From: Spirosoma foliorum
GTDB lineage: Bacteria > Bacteroidota > Bacteroidia > Cytophagales > Spirosomataceae
Assembly: GCF_014117325.1 (NCBI RefSeq)
Contig: NZ_CP059732.1
Location: 248,001-312,000 of the forward strand
DNA: 64,000 nt
Direction of reading: 5' to 3'
The stretch's first letter is position 1; every line of letters begins with the position of its first letter. The notes below the pieces were generated by a model, which was not told where the DNA came from, made no database searches, and saw only the letters and a list, made by a program, of their open reading frames with translations. Position numbers and translations under genes: made by a program. This document shows positions 8,813 to 17,072 of this stretch, piece after piece.

Positions 8813-11503
8813 TTATTCGCTTTTCAGGCTCTTTACGGGATTTAACAAAGCGGCTTTGATGGCCTGATAACTAACCGTTAATAAGGTAATTGCCAGGGCC
8901 ATAATAAGGACCATCAAAAACACACCAAACTGAATATCAATTTTGTAGGTGTAGTCTTTGAGCCACTGACTCATGGCATACCAGGCAATGGGAGAGGCCA
9001 CTAAACAGGAAATAATAACGAGCTGAACAAAGTCTTTCGAGAGTAATCGCCAGACATTGGCAACGCTGGCTCCCAGTACTTTACGGATACCAATTTCCTT
9101 GGTGCGTTGCTCGGCCATGAAGGAGGCTAACCCAAATAAACCCAGACACGAGATAAAGACCGCTAGCAGCGAAATAATGGCCGACAGGTTACCAATAAGT
9201 TCTTCGTAGCTGAATTTCTTGGCGTATTCGGTATCCGAAAATTTATAATCGAATGGAAACCCTGGATTGTACTTATCGAAAATCGGGGCAATTTTTTTAA
9301 TAGCGACTGAAGACGCTACGCTTGGGTTTATACGTACACAAACAAAACTTACCCAATCCTTCTCAAAAACAATTGTCAGCGGTGAGATAGCCCGGTAAGG
9401 CGATTCCATCATGATATCCGGGATAACACCCACTACCTTTCGGGCTTTCCCATTCCATTTGAGTATTTCACCTACCGGATGCTTTAAACTCATCCGTTTA
9501 ACGGCTGCTTCATTTAAAATGACGCCAGAAGAATCGGTCGTGAAATCCCGCGAAAAATCACGCCCTTCCTTGAGTTTAATGCCAATTGTGTTGATGTAAT
9601 CGAAATTGGTGGCAATCGTACTGAAAACGACCGATTTCTCTTCGGGCGTTGACCCTTTCCATTCCCAGCCATTGTTGTTGCTCCAGATTTGTGTTGGTGG
9701 TGAATTGGATTTGCAAATAGATGTTACCGCTCCGGTAGCCAGCAGTTCATTACGAAGTGCGTCAAAATGCTCAATTAAGTCTTTGGAAGAATTCACCGAA
9801 ATAAGGCCACTATTGTTAAAGCCAATTGGTCGGTTCTTACCGTGTTGTATTTGCTGATAAATGATAATGGTACCAATCATCAGCACAATGGAAAAGGTGA
9901 ATTGAACAACCACCAGCACTTTACGGGGTAAGGAGGCACTTTTCCCGACATGAACGCCCCCTTTCAAGATCTTGACGGGATTGAACGACGACAAATAGAG
10001 CGCCGGATAACTGCCCGCCAGCAGACCCGTGAATAAGGTAAACACCAGCGTAACCACCCAGAAAATAGGACTATCGAACTGGATGGCCATCGTTTTTTCG
10101 GTGAGTGTATTAAAGTAAGGCAGCGAAATCAGGACGATAACCAGCGCCAGTACTAAGGCCATAGTAGCAATCAGAATAGACTCACTCAAAAACTGTCCAA
10201 TCAACTGCTCCCGACCCGATCCAACGGCTTTCCGAACGCCTACTTCTTTGGCTCGTTTTTCGGAACGGGCCGTGCTGAGGTTCATAAAATTGATGCAGGC
10301 AATCACTAGAATAAACAAGCCGAAAATGCCAAAGAGTCGAACGTATTTAATGAAGCCCCCCGTATTTTTTCCTTCCTCAAAGTCAGAATAAAGCCGCCAT
10401 TTGGCCATCGGATGAATGAAGACTTCGGGCTTGATGAGTTTTACCGTATTGGCATTATCCGATAAATGAGACAAGACCACATTTTTTATTTTAGCATTGG
10501 TTTGCTCGGGACTGATGCCATCTTTGAGTTGGACGTATGTTGCCCAGGAGTTATTACCCCAGTTCGTTTTATGGAATTTGGCGATCCAGTCATACATTTT
10601 TTCCTGTAGATGCCAGGGCAGTAAATAATCAAATTGGAGGGTGGCATTTTTGGGTTGCTTGGTCACTACAGCCGTCACTTTTAAGTCGACTGTATTGTCG
10701 AGCTTGAGCATTTTGCCAATCGGGTCCTGATTCCCAAAAATGGCATGAGCCGTTTCATCCGTCAGTACAATTGAATAAGGCTCTTTTAAGGGTTGCTTAT
10801 CACCATTGAGGATGTTCAGCGAAAACATATCGATGGCATCTTGTCCAATGAAATGACCATCCTTTAAAAACTTCTGATTACCAACAACCAGCGATCGATT
10901 GCTCCCCCAATCGCACATGGCTACTGCTTTAAAATCAGGGTATTTAGCCTTCAATTCGTCGCCCATTGGAAAGGGTAGTGCATCCTGCGTGCCCCGACGA
11001 CCATCGAAGGTCTGGTGCATTTTGACCTGATAAAGGGTTTCGTAATTTTTGTGGTGCTTATTGGCCGACACCTCATCCGTTATCCAGATACCAATGAGCA
11101 TTGCCACAGCCATACCTACAGCTAATCCGCCAATGTTGATGGCCGAATACGACTTGTTTTTGAGCAGATTACGAAAGGCGATTTTTAAATAATTACGGAT
11201 CATAGTAGGGTGAAAAAAAAAGGTTTTGGAAATGTCATTATATCGGGTGTGTCGAGGTTTGAAATAGGGGGTGGGCTCTCGTCGCCAGAGTCGGGGATGC
11301 AGCAACAACAGAAAATCCCACACATACAGGAGCCGGGCTTTAGTGTATCCGTAACGCCGACCTCGTTTGTGAAACAGCTCATCCAGATCGCCCGCGAGTT
11401 CTTCGTATAGATGTGAAGCCGTAATACGCTCCATCAAGTATTGCGCCCAGCGGGGAGGACGAGGAATTGCATCACGCTTTGGGGTTGACTGTTCTTCGTT
11501 CAT
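8813..11503 (-). CDS. MacB/FtsX-type ABC transporter permease with N-terminal prefix domain (first of tandem pair)
   Basis: 896 residues with the same architecture as the following gene: prefix domain (about 1-75, TASHLYEELAGDLDELFHKR), first membrane helix after MIRNYLKIAFRNLLKNKS, extracytoplasmic domain, FtsX block with EKRAKEVGVRKAVGSG, second extracytoplasmic domain and C-terminal FtsX block with EQRTKEIGIRKVLGAS, ending LLNPVKSLKSE. The start codon overlaps the stop of the PadR gene by 4 bp (ATGA), which argues for translational coupling and for PadR control of the operon. The substrate is unknown; antimicrobial or lipid export is usual for MacB relatives, but the lack of an ATPase gene here prevents assignment. 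Confidence 0.88.
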   Translation of the reverse strand: MNEEQSTPKRDAIPRPPRWAQYLMERITASHLYEELAGDLDELFHKRGRRYGYTKARLLYVWDFLLLLHPRLWRREPTPYFKPRHTRYNDISKTFFFHPTMIRNYLKIAFRNLLKNKSYSAINIGGLAVGMAVAMLIGIWITDEVSANKHHKNYETLYQVKMHQTFDGRRGTQDALPFPMGDELKAKYPDFKAVAMCDWGSNRSLVVGNQKFLKDGHFIGQDAIDMFSLNILNGDKQPLKEPYSIVLTDETAHAIFGNQDPIGKMLKLDNTVDLKVTAVVTKQPKNATLQFDYLLPWHLQEKMYDWIAKFHKTNWGNNSWATYVQLKDGISPEQTNAKIKNVVLSHLSDNANTVKLIKPEVFIHPMAKWRLYSDFEEGKNTGGFIKYVRLFGIFGLFILVIACINFMNLSTARSEKRAKEVGVRKAVGSGREQLIGQFLSESILIATMALVLALVIVLISLPYFNTLTEKTMAIQFDSPIFWVVTLVFTLFTGLLAGSYPALYLSSFNPVKILKGGVHVGKSASLPRKVLVVVQFTFSIVLMIGTIIIYQQIQHGKNRPIGFNNSGLISVNSSKDLIEHFDALRNELLATGAVTSICKSNSPPTQIWSNNNGWEWKGSTPEEKSVVFSTIATNFDYINTIGIKLKEGRDFSRDFTTDSSGVILNEAAVKRMSLKHPVGEILKWNGKARKVVGVIPDIMMESPYRAISPLTIVFEKDWVSFVCVRINPSVASSVAIKKIAPIFDKYNPGFPFDYKFSDTEYAKKFSYEELIGNLSAIISLLAVFISCLGLFGLASFMAEQRTKEIGIRKVLGASVANVWRLLSKDFVQLVIISCLVASPIAWYAMSQWLKDYTYKIDIQFGVFLMVLIMALAITLLTVSYQAIKAALLNPVKSLKSE

Positions 11504-11838
11504 ACGACACCTCCTCCAAAAGCGGCTTTAGAAATGCCCGCCCACAAGTCGTTACGGACTTTACGTGCTTCCTGCAAAATCTGCTCGCCTGCTGTGGTGA
11601 CGGTAAAGAGCCGTTTGCGCCGACCTCCCCGCTCAGCTGTTGACTCGCCGAAACGGGACTGTACGAGTCCTTTTTCTTCCAGCCGCTGCATGGTTCGATG
11701 GACGGCCCCTAGACTCATTGGCCGCTCTAATCGCTGGGCGAGTTCTTCCACAACGGCCACGCTGTAGGCGTCATCGTAAAGCAGGGCAATGGTTAGCAGA
11801 ATCAATTCCTCAAATTCACCGAGTTGCGTGCCTTTCAT
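11500..11838 (-). CDS. PadR family transcriptional regulator
   Basis: A 112-residue winged-helix protein starting MKGTQLGEFEELILLTIALL. The PadR N-terminal helix-turn-helix follows (SVAVVEELAQRLERPMSLGAVHRTMQRLEEKGLV) and then the basic wing ERGGRRKRLFTVTTAG and a short C-terminal dimer helix. The frame is open for 50 codons further upstream, but that stretch has no PadR similarity and the ATG at 11838 gives the normal family length. It is the first gene of a three-gene operon with the two prefix-domain permeases and overlaps the first by 4 bp. PadR proteins usually repress their own operon and are released by a small molecule. Confidence 0.88.
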   Translation of the reverse strand: MKGTQLGEFEELILLTIALLYDDAYSVAVVEELAQRLERPMSLGAVHRTMQRLEEKGLVQSRFGESTAERGGRRKRLFTVTTAGEQILQEARKVRNDLWAGISKAAFGGGVV

Positions 11839-12104
11839 AACTATATGATGGCGTAAATTCTGGCATAGACTTATATGCTCCACATTTGTATAGCAAATAA
11901 ATTGCCAACTCCCTAAAAGGTCATTCTGATTGAATCTAGAGGCTTTTGGGCTAAAACAGAGCAGAAAGACTTGTCCATTAACGGACATATTCTGTACGAT
12001 ACAGGACAGCTTTCAAAGCTGGAAACTTGGCTTCCAGAGATTCGTTACAGGCAGTACGTTAATTAATGAAAACTAGAAGATAATGTGAGTTATATGGTTT
12101 TTTG

Positions 12105-12186
12105 TCATCCCGACGAAAGGAGGGATCTTAAGGTCTTTTAGTTCTCTGGCAGGGATGCTTTAAGATCCCTCCTTTCGTCGGGATGA
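12105..12186. repeat. 27-bp perfect palindrome, GTCAT-CGACG family
   Basis: Arms 12105-12131 and 12160-12186 are perfect reverse complements around a 28-base loop; each arm contains CATCCCGACGAAAGGAGGGA. The rest of the 519-bp gap from 11839 to 12357, between the divergently transcribed PadR operon and the next permease gene, is AT-rich and holds no convincing gene; both promoters must lie there, but I cannot fix them. Confidence 0.85.
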
Positions 12187-12357
12187 TAAAAAAAGTCTAG
12201 GCTTTACAGGAATGCTAAGAGTCGAAAAGTAGGCCATATTGTTTTACTGCCTGGAAATATTGTCCATTTTTCATCCCATTTTTAGCTCAATTCAACCCAT
12301 TTTTTCATTCGATTTATAGTTGCCAGGTATACTTGCAGTAGGTTAATCAACTGGATC

Positions 12358-14781
12358 ATGATCGGAAGCTACATCAAAACAGCACGACGCAACTTACTGC
12401 ATAACAAGCTGTTCTCGTTCATCAATATTGTTGGTCTTGCCATCAGTATGTCCGTCGGGTTACTGCTCATCGCGTTCGTACTCGACCTGCGTTCGTACGA
12501 CAGGTTTCACCAGAATGGGGAGCGAATCTACCGCATCACCAGCGTACTGACCGAAAATCGGGAACAGGGCGGCAAGTTTGCTACCACATCCTTAAAGACC
12601 GGAAAGCTTATTCGGGCGAAGGTCACTGGCATTGACCAGGTGGCGATTCTACGTAACGACTTTTCGCAGGACGCGACGGTTGGCGATAATATCCTCCCGG
12701 TCAAAGGCTTTTGGGCTGATCCGTCTGTATTCAGAGTCTTTACCTTTCCGATGTTGGAAGGCAATCCTGAAACAGCGCTGAAAGACCCTTACTCGATTGT
12801 TCTGACAGAGACGGCAGCGAAAAAGCTATTCGGTACCCAATCGGCACTGGGTAAGGCAATTCGGTTCGATACGCTTGACTATCAGGTGACTGGCGTCATG
12901 AAAGACGTTCCTTTCTTTTCGCACATCAACTTCGAAGCGTTAGTCTCACTGTCGACGGCCGAGCAACTCAACCGAAACAACCACAACTTCGAAAAATGGA
13001 CCAGCATGTCGTCGAACTCGGTGTACCTCCTGCTGCCAGAGAACGCCGACAAAGCCTCAATCCAAACGCAGCTCGACGCCATTGCTGAGCAGGAAAACCG
13101 AGCTGACCAAAACACGAAAATCCAGCTCGAACTGCTGCCGTTAAACAAGATCGTGGTTGGCGAGAATCTCCGTCGCTCCGAAGGCGGGCCTGGGTCTATG
13201 GGCCCTCATATGCCGCCAATTGTGCTGTGGATACTGGGCGGGCTGGCACTCGTGGTGATTCTGTCGGCCTGTTTTAATTATACCAATCTGTCGATGGCAC
13301 GCGCCATGCGACGCTTTAAGGAAGTCGGTATTCGTAAGGCGATCGGGGCCGGGAAGAGTCAGGTGTGGCAACAGTTTCTGGCCGAGGCCATCATGATCTC
13401 TCTGGCAGCCCTATTTCTTTCATTCGTGCTATTTCTTGTTTTGCGGCCGCAACTGATAAATCTGGCCCCGGAAATGCAACACACGGTGAAACTCGAACTT
13501 ACGCCCACTATGGTCATCACCTTTATCATCTTTTCAATTACCGTAGGGGTTATTGCTGGCTTCATGCCTGCCCTGTTCTTTTCAAAAGTCAGTGCGATCA
13601 ATGCGCTCCGGAATGTATCCTCTGTAAAAGTATTCAAACACCTAACACTTCGGCGGGCTCTGGTAGTGGTTCAATACACGCTCACGCTGATCTTTATTAC
13701 AACAACCGCCATCGGCTATGTGCAGTATAAAAACATATTGGCCTTCGATCTGGGATTCAATACCGAAAACATACTGAACATCAATATGCAGGGCAACAAG
13801 CCTGATGCGTTTTTGAAAGAACTGAGCGAAATGCCCGAAGTAACGTCCTTATCCCGGTCGTTGATCGTGACTAGTGTTGGAAACGCCTGGGGTGGCTATA
13901 TGAAATATACTGATTCACGCGACTCTGTTTTGGTGATGACCAACCACGTCGACGAGAACTACCTGCCGTTGCATGGCTATAAACTCATTGCCGGAGGAAA
14001 TTTCAGGGCGCGACCTACAACGACCGCAGCCGCCAGAGAGGTGATCGTCAACCAGCAAATCTTGAAGCGATTTAACATTGCGAACAATGACCCCGAGAAA
14101 GCCATTGGGCAGGAGATCACCTTTAGTAGCTTTCATGGAACACGCAAGATGACCATTATTGGGGTCATGAAAGACTTCCACTATGGCAAAGTCGACAACC
14201 TCATTGGACCGGTAGCCTTCATGTTCTGGACGCCCGAAGATCGAGCCGTTATCAATGCCAAAATACAAAGCAAAGACATGCTGGCAACCCGAGCCAAGAT
14301 TGAGTCGGCCTGGAAGAAAATCGATCGTGTACATCCTTTTCAGGCTGAATTTTATGACGAAGCCATTGAAGAAGCTTACAGCGAATTTTCGACCATGATC
14401 AAGATCATTGGCTTTCTGGCTTTCCTCGCCATTTCGATCGCATCGATGGGCTTGTTCGGGATGGTGGCGTTCACGACCGAAACCCGGCTGAAAGAAATCA
14501 GTATTCGTAAAGTGATGGGTGCAAGTTCTGGTAGCCTTATTTACTTATTGAGCCGTGGTTTTCTCGTACAACTGTCAATATCGGCCCTTATAGCACTGCC
14601 CATAACGTACCTTTTCTTCGAAAACATGGTGCTTACCCGTTTCCCGTATCACACACCAGTGCATGTCGTCGAGCTGCTAGCTGGCTTGTTGGTCGTCTTG
14701 CTAATCGCCTTCCTACTGATCGGCTCACAGACGATGAAGGCGGCTAAGAGTAATCCGGTAGACGTTTTGAAAAGTGAGTAG
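12358..14781 (+). CDS. MacB/FtsX-type ABC transporter permease without prefix domain
   Basis: 807 residues starting MIGSYIKTARRNLLHNKLFS, so the prefix domain of the neighbouring pair is absent. The first membrane helix is at about 21-44. A first extracytoplasmic domain follows, then an FtsX block (MRRFKEVGIRKAIGAGKSQ at about 320-340) with helices to about 420, another helix near 450, a second extracytoplasmic domain, and a C-terminal FtsX block (ETRLKEISIRKVMGAS) ending SNPVDVLKSE. It is divergent from the pair at 6.1-11.5 kb in sequence and orientation, so it is a distinct paralogue rather than part of the duplication. No ATPase partner lies nearby. The final two residues (SE) are the same as in the tandem pair. 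Confidence 0.87.
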   Translation: MIGSYIKTARRNLLHNKLFSFINIVGLAISMSVGLLLIAFVLDLRSYDRFHQNGERIYRITSVLTENREQGGKFATTSLKTGKLIRAKVTGIDQVAILRNDFSQDATVGDNILPVKGFWADPSVFRVFTFPMLEGNPETALKDPYSIVLTETAAKKLFGTQSALGKAIRFDTLDYQVTGVMKDVPFFSHINFEALVSLSTAEQLNRNNHNFEKWTSMSSNSVYLLLPENADKASIQTQLDAIAEQENRADQNTKIQLELLPLNKIVVGENLRRSEGGPGSMGPHMPPIVLWILGGLALVVILSACFNYTNLSMARAMRRFKEVGIRKAIGAGKSQVWQQFLAEAIMISLAALFLSFVLFLVLRPQLINLAPEMQHTVKLELTPTMVITFIIFSITVGVIAGFMPALFFSKVSAINALRNVSSVKVFKHLTLRRALVVVQYTLTLIFITTTAIGYVQYKNILAFDLGFNTENILNINMQGNKPDAFLKELSEMPEVTSLSRSLIVTSVGNAWGGYMKYTDSRDSVLVMTNHVDENYLPLHGYKLIAGGNFRARPTTTAAAREVIVNQQILKRFNIANNDPEKAIGQEITFSSFHGTRKMTIIGVMKDFHYGKVDNLIGPVAFMFWTPEDRAVINAKIQSKDMLATRAKIESAWKKIDRVHPFQAEFYDEAIEEAYSEFSTMIKIIGFLAFLAISIASMGLFGMVAFTTETRLKEISIRKVMGASSGSLIYLLSRGFLVQLSISALIALPITYLFFENMVLTRFPYHTPVHVVELLAGLLVVLLIAFLLIGSQTMKAAKSNPVDVLKSE

Positions 14782-14891
14782 GGGATACGGATATCTAACT
14801 GATGTAGGTGGTGATATGGGGTTGAATTATAGGTTATTACGAGATTTAGGGCTGAATCTGTTTTGACTCTCCATTTATAGAAAACACTAGA

Positions 14892-14982
14892 TAGTTTTTG
14901 TCATTTCGACGATAGGAGAAATCTCAAGCTTGCCTAATGAGGAATTTTGAGATTTCTCCTATCGTCGAAATGACAAAAACTA
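14892..14982. repeat. 36-bp perfect palindrome between converging genes, GTCAT-CGACG family
   Basis: Arms 14892-14927 and 14947-14982 are perfect reverse complements with a 19-base loop. The arm contains GTCATTTCGACGATAGGAGA, clearly related to the palindrome at 12105-12186. It ends 6 bp before the stop codon of the converging reductase and could serve as terminator for both genes. Confidence 0.87.
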
Positions 14983-14987
14983 TTCAC

Positions 14988-15932
14988 TTACTTACTCGTG
15001 CTATCCAAACGTTGCAGATCATCAGCATCCAGTACCAATTGAGTTGCATCAAATAAGCCTTTCAATTGCGCACTGGATGTCGCGCTGGCAACGGGCGCCA
15101 GAACCTGATCCTGCGCCAGTAGCCAGGCCAGAGCAACCGTGCCGGGTTGCGAGTCGTGTTTAGCAGCAACCTGATCAAGCGCGTTTAACACGCCAAGGCC
15201 TTTATCGTTCAGATACTTTTTGGCTCCACCTCCGCGCACACTCTTTCCTAAATCAGCTTCAGATCGGTATTTACCCGTCAGGAAACCAGCGGCTAATGCC
15301 CAATAAGGCATCACCGACAAATTATATTGTTTAGCAATAGGGGCTAAGACTTCTTCGTACGATTGTCGTTCCAGAAGATTGTAGTGTGGTTGAAGCGCCT
15401 GGTATTGGGGAAGTCCCGATTGTTGAGCCAGTTCCAGCGATTCGATCAAACGAGGTGCCGTTACATTGGAAGCCGCTATGTAGCGGACCTTACCCGCCTG
15501 AATCAATTCAGCGTAGGCACCCAGGGTTTCTGCCACTGGCGTTACTTCGTCATCGATATGGGTATAATACAGATCCACATAATCCGTCTGCAACCGGCGT
15601 AATGAATCCTGAATGGCAGAGTGGATATAAGTAGCATTGATGCCTTTTCGACCGTCTCCGAAATCCCAGCCAACCTTGGTGGCGAGCACGATCTTATCTC
15701 GATTTTTCCGAAGCTGCATCCATTTGCCCAAAATAGTTTCTGATTCGCCACCCTGATTACCAGGCTTCCAGGCGGAATACACATCGGCTGTATCGATAAA
15801 ATTGAAACCATTCGCTACAAACTCATCCAGAATCGCAAACGATTCCTTTTCGTCCAACGTCCAGCCGAACACATTCCCGCCCAAATTCAAAGGGGCTACC
15901 AACATATCTGAATTACCAATTCGTTTTTTCAT
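14988..15932 (-). CDS. Aldo/keto reductase
   Basis: 314 residues from the ATG at 15932 (MKKRIGNSDMLVAPLNLGG); an in-frame ATG 42 bp upstream would add a tail without family similarity. NADPH-dependent TIM-barrel oxidoreductase. The catalytic tetrad is visible: Asp in FIDTADVYS, Tyr in the same motif, Lys in ATKVGW and His in YYTHIDD. RYIAASN and SVMPYWALAAGFLTGKY match the YajO/IolS-like branch, and the C-terminal cofactor-binding segment (APVASATSSAQLKGL) is present. The gene follows an Rrf2-type regulator at 67 bp on the same strand, so the two probably form an operon under that regulator. Confidence 0.92.
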   Translation of the reverse strand: MKKRIGNSDMLVAPLNLGGNVFGWTLDEKESFAILDEFVANGFNFIDTADVYSAWKPGNQGGESETILGKWMQLRKNRDKIVLATKVGWDFGDGRKGINATYIHSAIQDSLRRLQTDYVDLYYTHIDDEVTPVAETLGAYAELIQAGKVRYIAASNVTAPRLIESLELAQQSGLPQYQALQPHYNLLERQSYEEVLAPIAKQYNLSVMPYWALAAGFLTGKYRSEADLGKSVRGGGAKKYLNDKGLGVLNALDQVAAKHDSQPGTVALAWLLAQDQVLAPVASATSSAQLKGLFDATQLVLDADDLQRLDSTSK

Positions 15933-15999
15933 AACTATACTATACGGTTCATTTTTACGCTTGTAACCAGGCAAGCGTAGTTCAGGCTGCTTAGTTCAT

Positions 16000-16431
16000 T
16001 TATAAACTAACAGGAACAGCCCCTTCGATGAGCATTCGGAGGGTTGTTTTTTCGTAGACGGCCAGATTCGCGTCGCGCACACGGACCATGATGGGCCGGA
16101 TTTCACACGTTTCTTCATCGTCGCAGTCATCGCATCGGACGTAGAAGTTGAGTGAGACACAGGGTGTTGGCGCAATTGGGCCATCAATTACCCGAATTAC
16201 CTGAGCCAGATTGATTCGTTCGGGCTCGATTCTCAAACTATAGCCACCACCTTTCCCTTTCTGACTTTGTAGCATACCATGATTCCGTAATTCGAGCAGA
16301 ATGCTTTCCAGAAATTTTTTTGGGATGTTTTCCTGAGCCGAAACAGTGGCAATCAACACAGGCCCATTCCCAAATTCCTGGGCTAGCACTTTCAGCGCCT
16401 TGATGGCGTACTTCGCTTTTTTTGAAATCAT
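16000..16431 (-). CDS. Rrf2 family transcriptional regulator with four C-terminal cysteines
   Basis: 143 residues: winged helix-turn-helix at the N-terminus (SKKAKYAIKALKVLAQEF, then PKKFLESILLELRNHGML and the wing GKGGGYSL), a dimerisation helix and a cysteine-bearing loop. Cysteines at 91, 100, 103 and 109 fall where IscR/NsrR-type proteins ligate an Fe-S cluster, but the spacing differs from IscR, so cluster binding is an inference. Members sense iron-sulfur status, nitric oxide or redox. The gene lies directly upstream of an aldo/keto reductase on the same strand, the likely target together with its own promoter. Confidence 0.88.
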   Translation of the reverse strand: MISKKAKYAIKALKVLAQEFGNGPVLIATVSAQENIPKKFLESILLELRNHGMLQSQKGKGGGYSLRIEPERINLAQVIRVIDGPIAPTPCVSLNFYVRCDDCDDEETCEIRPIMVRVRDANLAVYEKTTLRMLIEGAVPVSL

Positions 16432-16563
16432 TTTTGTGGGTAGTTAATGGATTGTGTCCCTTGACGTAAAGGAAAATGTAAATCTTATAGGCTGCAACGT
16501 ATACTGGTATATCTCGATAGAGTATTAGGTAAAAGTCTGTTTTTCAGATTTTTGTATCATTTC

Positions 16564-16594
16564 TTGTGAAAAGAAAAATTGATAGCCACCTTTG
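16564..16594 (+). promoter_or_regulatory. Possible Bacteroidota-type promoter for the ACT protein gene
   Basis: TTG at 16564-16566 and CACCTTTG at 16587-16594 (one mismatch to TAnnTTTG) are separated by 20 bases, the spacing expected for Bacteroidota -33/-7 elements. It lies about 95 bp before the ATG at 16689. Confidence 0.3.
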
Positions 16595-16688
16595 TCTATA
16601 AATATAGGGGATTTATAAAAAGTTTCCAATTGTCGAATTAAAAATCGAAAAGCAGGTGATCTCTTTAGAAAGTAGGTCAGCCAACACT

Positions 16689-16943
16689 ATGAACTGGCAC
16701 CAGATAAGCTACCGAGTCGCTGGGTTCGACCGACTGAATTTTGTTAACGACGTTACCAACGCCATCCCGCAGGACGATGCCTGCCAAATTGCCCGACTGG
16801 ATTTTGAGGCTGATGGCGTACAAGCCCGCGGCTGGCTTATTATCCGGGTGCGGCACCAGCAATGGCTTACGACCATACACGACCGATTACGATCTGTTCG
16901 GGGAATGGTAAGCGTGCAGGCAGACCCAGTTCATTCGTTGTAA
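16689..16943 (+). CDS. Small stand-alone ACT-domain protein
   Basis: 84 residues from the ATG at 16689 (MNWHQISYRVAGFDRLNF); an in-frame ATG at 16656 would add 11 residues. The pattern (YRVAGFDR.NFVNDVTNAI, a central ARLDFEADG strand, WLIIRVRHQQWLTTIHDRLRSVRGMVSV) matches the babab ACT fold as it occurs at the C-terminus of RelA/SpoT, including the DR-x-x-x-V-x-DVT segment. ACT domains bind amino acids or mediate dimerisation. No catalytic domain is attached, so it may be a free regulatory subunit; the partner cannot be seen. It precedes an FAD oxidoreductase by 129 bp on the same strand. Confidence 0.6.
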   Translation: MNWHQISYRVAGFDRLNFVNDVTNAIPQDDACQIARLDFEADGVQARGWLIIRVRHQQWLTTIHDRLRSVRGMVSVQADPVHSL

Positions 16944-17072
16944 CCACACTGATTTAAGGATAAATTGCTGGTTTACTGCTAACTGAAATCTCGACTCAAT
17001 ACAGCGCATGGTTGGTTTCGGTATCTTTGGTGCAGTGCCGCAAATCGACAGGGATAAACAGGAGTAAACTTG

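Noticed and set aside
11839..11988. 50-codon upstream extension of the PadR gene
   Set aside because: Open frame only; sequence before MKGTQLG has no PadR similarity and would exceed the normal family length.
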